A DNA stretch of 64,000 nt, taken from NCBI RefSeq assembly GCF_024139115.2, contig NC_085141.1, forward strand, positions 73,325,481-73,389,480, given 5' to 3'. Below the pieces are notes generated by a model. The model ran no database searches. It saw only the letters and a list, made by a program, of their open reading frames with translations, and had not been told where the DNA came from. The number at the start of each line of letters is the position of its first letter. Positions within the stretch are counted from its first letter, which is position 1. This document shows, piece after piece, positions 56,590 to 64,000 of the stretch. The DNA comes from Armigeres subalbatus (Eukaryota > Arthropoda > Insecta > Diptera > Culicidae). A program made the position numbers and the translations under genes.

Positions 56590-59500
56590 GGGTAAAATGC
56601 CCAATAGTGGACCCCCAACCTATAGTGGACCCTCCAGTCATTTTTGCATTATTACTGAACAATGTAAACATTTTGCCATGAAATTCCATCGCGAGAACCT
56701 ACCTTACAGTCCTATGATTTGATTACATGCATTAGAAATACTATGAAAAGTAAAATTAAATGATTTTTTTCAATTTAAAAAAAAAATTACATGAGGGTGT
56801 CCATTACAGGAATATTTTGGGGGGTCCATAATAAGGAAGAAGAACGTCCCGAAACGAAACATAAAAATCAAATGAAGTGTCGACTATAGGGATGCGAATT
56901 CCTATTATGGACTTCCAAGGGGTCTACTATAGGGCGAATTCAGTCAGACTTTAAGAGCCAGTTCGCGAGAAGCGCGACCCCCTCTTGTATCGATATTCTC
57001 CGATTTGGATGAAATTTTCAGGGTTTGTTCATATATGTAACAGAAGACATTTTGCAAATTTTCAGATTTTTTCATTGAGAGGAAGTGGGGTAAAACGGCC
57101 CTTCAAAAATTATTGTTCAAAAATCGCCAAAATCAAAAAAATGCAATAACTTTGGCAATGAGTGACCGATTTTGTTTAAATTTTGCACGCTTTTTCTACT
57201 CAATTAGTACTTTATACCAAGTGGTTAATATGGTTATAAAGTTGTTTACTTTAGGAGAAAATTGACTTTTTCGATAAAAATTGGTCGTTTTTCCAAATGG
57301 AATATTTTTCACCAACAGATCTAGGATAAAAACTAAACCCGTAAGGCAATTAAGGAACTAAAGAGCTTTCATCTCATATATAATTCAGAAGCGCCAACTC
57401 AAGAATTTCTAAGAAAATCGCAATTTTCTGCAACACTGTTTATTCAAAAGAAAGTTCGCACAAATTTCGACCCTACTTATGTTGATGTTTTCCGATCTGG
57501 GGAAAACTGTTCAAACTTTTTTGTCTAAGTTGAAATTAAAAATCAGAATTTTCCATTAGGGGAATGTAGAGTAAAATAGTCCTTTAAAAATAAATGTCAA
57601 AAAATACATCATTTTTCATGTGAGTTCTAGCAGAAAATACATAAGTTTAAAAAAAAAACTGTTTCTTCTTCCTTTCAATTCATCTATATTTTTCGTCTCA
57701 ATAGGTACGTATATCCTTCGCTGATCTATATTAGATAGCAAACTATTTGCAGAACAATTTTCAACAGAAGTAAAATAGGACCAAAATAAGTGCCTTAAAC
57801 ATTAGCACGTCTTTCGTAAACTGAAACAAAAATGAACGGATTCGAAGAAAGTGCTTGTTGATATTTATTTTGAATCAGCTACAATTACTGTGTGTAACGG
57901 TACTGATGTTGCTTTTACAGCTATGCGAAAAAAAATTATTCTTAACGGCAAATGAGCAATTTCGTAGCGTTTAACCATAGCTTGTTGGTGGAGCTACTTC
58001 TCAGATTATATTTTTTTTGTACCTACTTGCATCAGGTTACTATAGGCTTGTTTTTGTAGCTTGTAACGATTGTGCGGTATTCATAACTCTCTTTCATGCT
58101 CCATCATTATCAATTTAAACCAAATTCTGCAAGTTTATTGTGCAAAAACGTCAAACCTTGTACCATTCATACATTTTGAATTACTAACCTTCAAACTGCC
58201 AGCTAATATTACAGAGATACAATCTAAACAAAATGTTTGACTGAATGGACTATACCGATTCTAATCGGGTGTATATATTTTCAAGGGTTGGACAATTTTA
58301 TCTCATAGGTAATGGAATACCCTCGATTCTATGTTTAGAAAACTGTGTGAAAAACACTCCGAAGTTTAACAATGTTGCATTCATTTTGCACCATACGGGA
58401 AAACCTTTTTTTTTCTACAACGAGTTGATTTTTTACACGGAGAGCGTAACAATGTAATGTGTATATTATTGAATAGAATTAGTATCAATTGTCTGACGAT
58501 TTGAAAACACACCCCTCATGAAAATACTTCAAATTTTAGGATACACGTTTCTACACTCATAGATAAAGTATATAAATTGTAGATCGCTTAATCAATTAAT
58601 TAAAAGATTACCAAGCAAAACTGTTTTATTCTCGGCTTAATTACACCACCTGAAAGTGCTTGAGTACCTCAACAAGACTGTGTAGTTGATTGTGGATGCC
58701 TTAAATATCAGCCTTTTTCTCTTGAAATCTTTACGAACCTTATATGAACATATTTCCAACCAACCATAAGGTGTGGTTTGCTAAGAAGTAGTACTTGGGT
58801 AGTAACAGCTTGCAATTCTTTTTGAGAAATCTATCTATTGCCTTTTTCACCGAGGAATAGATTACCGTGTTGAAGTACCAAAACAAATGTTCTCACTTCC
58901 GAATGGATGGAAACTAGCTAAAGCATTGGATTTTGCTTTACGTCGTTCTTGCAATTAAGACGTCACCATGGAGGAACTGGTGGAAATATATTTTGGTGGA
59001 ACAATATTTTTGAACGGGAGTTTAAGACGGCGCTAAGTTTACAATACCTCCGCCGGAATATTATAGAAATGACATGACTAGTTGACCAGTTCACGCTATT
59101 TTTTGAGATTGAGAGATTGTGAAGGATTTAATTGTTGACAGATAAAAACCATAAAAATACTAAGCTTGGAAGCATTTCGAAGCAAACTAGCAAAATCACT
59201 AGATTAGTTGCCAGTTGGGTCGGAATAATCAAATTTAAGAAGTGTGGTTACGATTATCATGTTTCGTAACATTATTTATATTTGGAGATCTATTTTAGCC
59301 CTCTCTCCCCATCCCAATATTTTGCCAAATAGTTTCATCTACATATAGAAATAAACCTTGTAAAAGTTTCAGCCAGATGCTGAAACATCGATAAAATGGA
59401 GTTGCGATTCTCACAAACTGGCTTGCAAACAAACAGTGCAATGTGCATATATCAATCAATATAATATCAACAAGCACGTTCGCCGAATTCGTTCATTTTT

Positions 59501-60557
59501 GTTTCAGTTTACGAAAGACGTGCTAATGTTTAAGGCACTTATTTCGTTCCTATTTTACTTCTGTTGAAAATTGTTCTGCAAATAGTTTGCTATCTATGAT
59601 AGATCAGCGAAGGATATACGTATCTATTGAGACGAAAAATATAGATGAATTGAAAGGAAGAAGAAATAGTGTTTTTAAACTTATGCTAGAAGTCACATAA
59701 AAAATTGATGTATTTTTTGACATTTATTTTTAAAGGACTATTTTACCCTACCCTCCCCTAATAGAAAACTCTGATTTTTAATTTCAACTTAGACAAAAAA
59801 GTTTGGACAGTTTTCCCCAGATCGGAAAACATCAACATACGTAGGGTCGAAATTTGTGCGAACTTTCTTAAGAATAAACAGTGTTGCAGAAAATTGCGAT
59901 TTTCTTAGAAATTCTTGAGTTGGCGCTTCTGAATTATATATGAGTTGAAAGCTCTTTAGTTCCTTAATTGCCTCACGGGTTTAGTTTTTTATCCTAGATC
60001 TGTTGGTGAAAAATATTCCCTTTGGAAAAACGACCATTTTTTATCGAAAAAGTCAATTTTCTCCTAAAGTAAAAAACTTTATAACCATATTAACCACTTA
60101 GTATAAAGTACTAATTAAGTAGAAAAAGTGTGCAAAATTTAAACAAAATCGGTCACTCATTGCCAAAGTTATTGCATTTTTTTGATTTTGGCGATTTTTG
60201 AACAATAATTTTTGAAGGGCCGTTTTACCCCACTTCCTCTCAATGAAAAAATCTGAAAATTTGCAAAATGCTTTCTCTTACATATATGAACAAACCCTGA
60301 AATTTTCATCCAAATCGGAGAACATCGTTGCAACCTCCCTTGGAAAGGGGGTCGCGCTTCTCGCGAACTGGCTCTTAAAATGTTAATTTCGAAGAATTAC
60401 GTCATGTATTTGAGTGTTTTATGTATGTATCGTGAAGAGGAGATGCAGAACTTGGTATTAAATGTCAAGCAGTATTAATATGTTGAACATTTCTACTCCT
60501 TATGACAAAAAGAGCAAAATTTCGCTACTAGGGGGTCCACTATTGGGCCTTTTACCC
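56590..60557. mobile_element. TA-flanked element split by a 3.4-kb insertion
   Basis: Left end GGGTAAAATGCCCAATAGTG and right end CACTATTGGGCCTTTTACCC are inverted with one mismatch, extending into GGACCCCC/GGGGGTCC. TA is at 56588-56589 and 60558-60559. Without the inner foldback the element would be about 545 bp, a normal MITE size. Internal GGGTCCA/TATAGTGGACCC phrases repeat the terminal motif. Confidence 0.78.
56955..60374. mobile_element. TTAA-flanked foldback with ~910-bp arms
   Basis: TTAA at 56951-56954 and 60375-60378 flanks GAGCCAGTTCGCGAGAAGCG and CGCTTCTCGCGAACTGGCTC. The arms, 56955-57863 and 59465-60374, are inverted along their whole length with scattered mismatches (for example GCCTTAAACATTAGCACGTC with GACGTGCTAATGTTTAAGGC). 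The 1.6-kb loop (57864-59464) is AT-rich, with no ORF above 70 codons and no recognised protein. It is a large non-autonomous element of piggyBac-like target preference, nested in 56590-60557. Confidence 0.85.
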
Positions 60558-60559
60558 TA

Positions 60560-62260
60560 TCATTTCAAATCGAGGCATAAATACTCATAAGTCTGGCAAT
60601 CACAGCAACAAGCACAGAAACAGAGCAAGCATCAGAAAGTATATCGACGATGGAAACGCTTTAACAGCACACTAAACTTTTCGAGCGAAAAGCTCAGCTG
60701 ATGCAAATTTATAGCGGCAGCGCTGTTGAGTAGGTAAAACTTTCTGTTTGCTGAATTCACCACGAAACTTGAAAGCATGAGTTAAAGCTTTGGTGTAAGA
60801 TAAGTGTACGCATAAACATGTTTGGTAAAATTAAAAGATAAACCAAACTTTAAAATAGCTTTTCTGAATTTGGTGGACTTTACCAATCTAATAGCACATG
60901 GGATGGAAGTTATAGAACTGACAGTAAAACCTAGATTAAATCCACCTAGCGATGATGATGCCTTTCTCGTTCATTATAAAATGTATTAAGAAAAGTTCAT
61001 TACGGAGGGCAAAACTGCATGAATAAAAAGTAAAAAATGGCTTAGCGATGAAAAATGCATATACGGCACATTGTGCCTGGCACAAGTTGGTGTTTGAATT
61101 ACTGATTTCAAAAAAAAAAAACTTCTTCTTTTATAAACCATTGGTTTTCGATGATATTTGATGCTTACAACAAACGACTTCTATATTTGATTCATTGCAC
61201 CGTATGTCTGTATGTTCTTACCATCGCATCGAGTGCATCGTAGTAACAAGTCAAATCAAAGCGTTTTTGGCGTTTATATCTCTTGCTAGATTTTTTTTTC
61301 AAAATTGAAATCGCCCAAAAACATTAAATTGACTTGAGCGTGAGCCACCTCGAAATTTTATCCGAATTAACCGAAAATTTGACAGAAGGTTTATTGTATA
61401 TGTGTTACTTACCATCAATCTGTCGGAAATTTGCTTTTTATTGATGCAAGAGATTGCGCCGTTTTTTTTGCTATCATTTGTCCTTACTATAGACACTATC
61501 ATGCGTCCTTACACTATGGAGGGCCTCCATTGGAGGCTCATATAGAGATGTGCTCGACTTGCGATTAGCGGCAGTCATGATAGGTTCCATAGATGAGCTG
61601 ATGCGTAAGCGAGTGTAGCCAAACGAACTGTCAGTTAGCGTCGCCAAACGAACATAACGTCACAATTGCAATTCAAGCAAGGGGCGTGTGACGTTAAATT
61701 TGCGTGGTAGGGGAGACCGGGGCTGGTTGGCCGAAGGGGCAGGTTGACCGAGTGGCTTTTATGAAAACGTTTTGAGGTGCCTTTAAGACTCATTATAATT
61801 ATTTGGGTGAGGTATTACATCGCCCATGTACGGATGTAATTTAAGGTATTTTAGTGTTTCCGTTTGCTTAGGACCACGTTTTTTTACTATTTTGGTGTGA
61901 GTGAGTAAATTTATATTATGGTAATGTCATATTTGTAATACGAATCAATATGCATCAGATTTCTAAAAACACCGTACGCTAGACAGGGTATTAAAGATCC
62001 TAAAAAACGGTATACATGTTTCTAGGGTAACCTCACTTTTGTATTTGTAAGTTGGGATTGTTATCGAAAACATCTCGTGGGGTAGCCCGAAAACATAGCC
62101 CTGGGGTTGTTTGGCCGATTTTTTCCGCCGCATTTGTTTTGTTATAACTTTTTTCCTCAATTTGTGTGCATCGATGAAAATATGTCACAAATGTGCTCAA
62201 GACTTGTATATTTTGATGACAGTGAAAACCGTTTTATGAAAAGTCGAGCCAGAATTAGTA
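60560..62260. other. No gene; possible MITE end near 61707
   Basis: TAGGGGAGACCGGGGCTGGT at 61709 looks like the terminus of the GGGGAGAC MITE family seen at 22668, but no clear matching right end is found; TTGGCCGA phrases near 62110 may be internal. A short ORF pair at 61299-61502 and 61963-62160 is not convincing. Confidence 0.4.
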
Positions 62261-62403
62261 CTGCCGTAATCTGAAAAAATGACGTATGCGCCAAATTACA
62301 ACATACCAGTTTTCCATTTTTCTGTTAAAGAGCTCGATGAGTACTACTCGTTAACATCATTTTCGGAAAATGGTTAAAACGTCACTTTTTCAGATTACGG
62401 CAG
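62261..62403. mobile_element. 143-bp MITE with CTGCCGTAATCTGAAAAA ends
   Basis: CTGCCGTAATCTGAAAAA at the left mirrors TTTTTCAGATTACGGCAG at the right; next to these TGACGT and ACGTCA also pair. AGTA on both sides may be the target duplication. Confidence 0.75.
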
Positions 62404-63548
62404 AGTACAGACATTCCGAAAGCAAAACTCAGCCAACCTACACTGTGAAAAAGTGGAAAAACACACTTAATCGAAATGATCGTCTATGGAATCTATAGTG
62501 TTTATAGCCCACACTACACAAAGACATTTGAAATCATTTAATTTGTTAACTTTTTTGATAAGAATTTTGTTTATGTATTACCAGCAGGACCCTGTTGCTC
62601 GGGGACACTTTTGCTTCATAAATGTAAAATATTGCAGCAACGCACTCTGCATCGATTTATGTACAATCATTTAAAATTTCTTCACAGCTCAACTGCTTTT
62701 CGCATATTAATGATTTTCAATTTATCATCGAGAAAATTCATGTCTTTTTTTTGCATTTAAACACAGACCATTCTAGAACGAACTGAACTGTCCATAAATC
62801 ATGCTAATCGGTCCATCCGTTCGTGAGTTATAATACAAGGAAGAGCAAACTAATTTTTATATATAAAGATCAAGTTCTGTTGAAAATAGATTAACGTTAC
62901 AAACATTAAAGGCAGACAATAGCTTGAACATAATCAAGAAGCTTTTTTTCGTATCCTAATTACGATCATTAAAAAGAAGAAGTTTGTGTCTGTTAAGTAC
63001 TTCTGGTTTCCTTCTCTGTCGTTAATGCGAAGCGCTCCGATTGATCAACAAACAAAGCCTCATTTGCCAAACCTAAGCACTATCGAAATGGTCTTCGTTC
63101 CTTCATTTTTTCCACACATGAACTGACTTATGGATCGAACTACGTCAAACCACTGCAGTTCTGCATAACTTGACCACCAACATACCGCACAAAAACCTTT
63201 TCTGACGACTCCTGTAATATGACTTTCTACGATTGACAGCGTTCTCGCCGGTACGTGAGATCTCCCATCGGAATACCTAATGAACCCAGGGCGATTTGTC
63301 TCGATGCGCGCAGACTGGCATTGACTTAATTTAATTGAAACCTATCTCAAGATTCTCAAATAAATGCCTAGAGGCGTGATCCATTGTACATAAAAAGTTA
63401 TTGAATGACGCACTAGTCTAGAATAGTGGTAATCTTGACCTCATCCAAATTACCAGTGCAATTGAAGTTTCCCGCTCAGAAGAGCTCTCTAGCATACATG
63501 GTCTATTGATCTTTGTATCGTCTAGCTTCCTATAATACCCTTGAAGAT
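62404..63548. other. No gene; repeat tail at about 62760-62870
   Basis: ACAGACCATTCTAGAACGAA, then TCGGTCCATCCGTTCGTGAG and TTTTTATATATAAAGAT resemble the 3' end of the interspersed repeat at 38018-38280. The rest is unrecognised. Confidence 0.45.
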
Positions 63549-63786
63549 TTACTTCCGCTTGGTAGCGCTAGCCAATATCGTCCCTGTCCAAACTGCCATC
63601 GTTATCGATATCGCAGCTAACAACGCCCCACCTTGGAAGACTATGTGGGCATGTGCTAAATTTCTATTCAAACAAAACATTTCTGCTAATTCTCTCAACC
63701 TTTTATGACGTCCGTGCTGTTGAGGTTGATCGGTGTTCAGCTCGAGCTGAATAGATATAGGGTGCGTATACCAATCGCCGTCGCAC
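63549..63786 (-). CDS. Candidate terminal exon of an unrecognised membrane protein
   Basis: On the minus strand the acceptor CTGTTATTTTTAG is followed by 78 open codons and a stop. The segment starts CDGDWYTHPISIQLELN, has a charged middle (QQHGRHKRLRELAEM), one strongly hydrophobic stretch of about 20 residues (ALLAAISITMAVWTGTILA, roughly residues 56-74) and a basic end (TKRK). Codon use is balanced and GC is higher than in the AT-rich sequence beyond the acceptor. It looks like the C-terminus of a single-pass or multi-pass membrane protein, with upstream exons right of the window. I do not recognise the family, and no clear polyadenylation signal follows. Confidence 0.45.
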
Positions 63787-64000
63787 CTAAAAATAACAGT
63801 TTTTTTTTCAAAACCGTATTTAAATTCGTATTTATGTAAATAATAGTTTAGACTATAATGTACCACATATACCTATTCTTGTACTAGTATTAATTCCTGT
63901 TTTTGAGAAGGTTAAAGTTGTCATCTTACCATTTTGAACATGATCCACTAATTTAAATATGTTTTGCAGTGATTTAAGCTGTAACTAGGCATATAGTGCA
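63787..64000. other. Probable intron sequence at the right edge
   Basis: AT-rich, beyond the splice acceptor of the candidate exon ending at 63786. No further exon is recognised before the window ends. Confidence 0.4.

Overview
The window looks like nuclear DNA from an Aedes mosquito (A. aegypti or A. albopictus type). It has two recognisable insect genes with spliceosomal introns, at least five copies of a tRNA-derived SINE that I recognise as Feilai, many TA- or TTAA-flanked MITEs, decayed non-LTR retrotransposons, and very little coding sequence in AT-rich DNA.

Genes. (1) Positions 3905-6738 (+) hold the last eight exons of an atypical soluble guanylate cyclase of the Gyc88E / Manduca GC-beta3 type: most of the HNOBA/PAS-like region, the signalling helix, a complete cyclase domain and a long C-terminal tail. 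Its haem-domain exons must lie left of the window. (2) Positions 22035-32431 (-) hold a complete three-exon gene for a 247-residue secreted takeout/JHBP-family protein. Its second intron (22184-31777, 9.6 kb) is almost all nested mobile DNA. Two weaker last-exon candidates lie at 42414-42503 (-) and 63549-63786 (-), and a GC-rich stretch at 51060-51447 (+) ending in a strong splice donor could be a 5' exon.

Layout. 1-3.9 kb: guanylate cyclase intron with a decayed retrotransposon ORF1. 3.9-6.7 kb: cyclase exons. 7-21 kb: foldback and MITE insertions, including a 3.1-kb foldback, a duplicated ~55-bp minisatellite split by a hAT-like insertion, and Feilai copies. 22-32.4 kb: the takeout gene. 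Its intron holds a hAT-like element (24384-31173) carrying a TTAA-flanked foldback element (25033-30213), whose core is two satellites (9 bp and 24 bp units) in mirrored order. 33.7-36.9 kb: five head-to-tail ~502-bp units plus one inverted unit, each with a tRNA-like Pol III cassette, the block flanked by a 16-bp direct repeat. 37-45 kb: SINEs, MITEs and a reverse-transcriptase relic. 46.0-47.7 kb: a 23-bp minisatellite ending in a hAT-like terminus related to the one at 24.4 kb. 53.3-56.3 kb: foldback elements built from a 17-bp GGCCGAAA-type repeat, one of them splitting an RTE-type endonuclease relic. 56.6-60.6 kb: a TA-flanked element holding a TTAA-flanked 3.4-kb foldback with ~910-bp arms.

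The two genes are not obviously linked in function: one makes cGMP in cells, the other is a secreted carrier of small hydrophobic ligands. The main interest is the nesting of foldback elements and the tandem repeats they carry. No CRISPR, operon or prokaryotic feature was seen. Exon boundaries come from reading frame, splice consensus and family knowledge only; no search or alignment was run.
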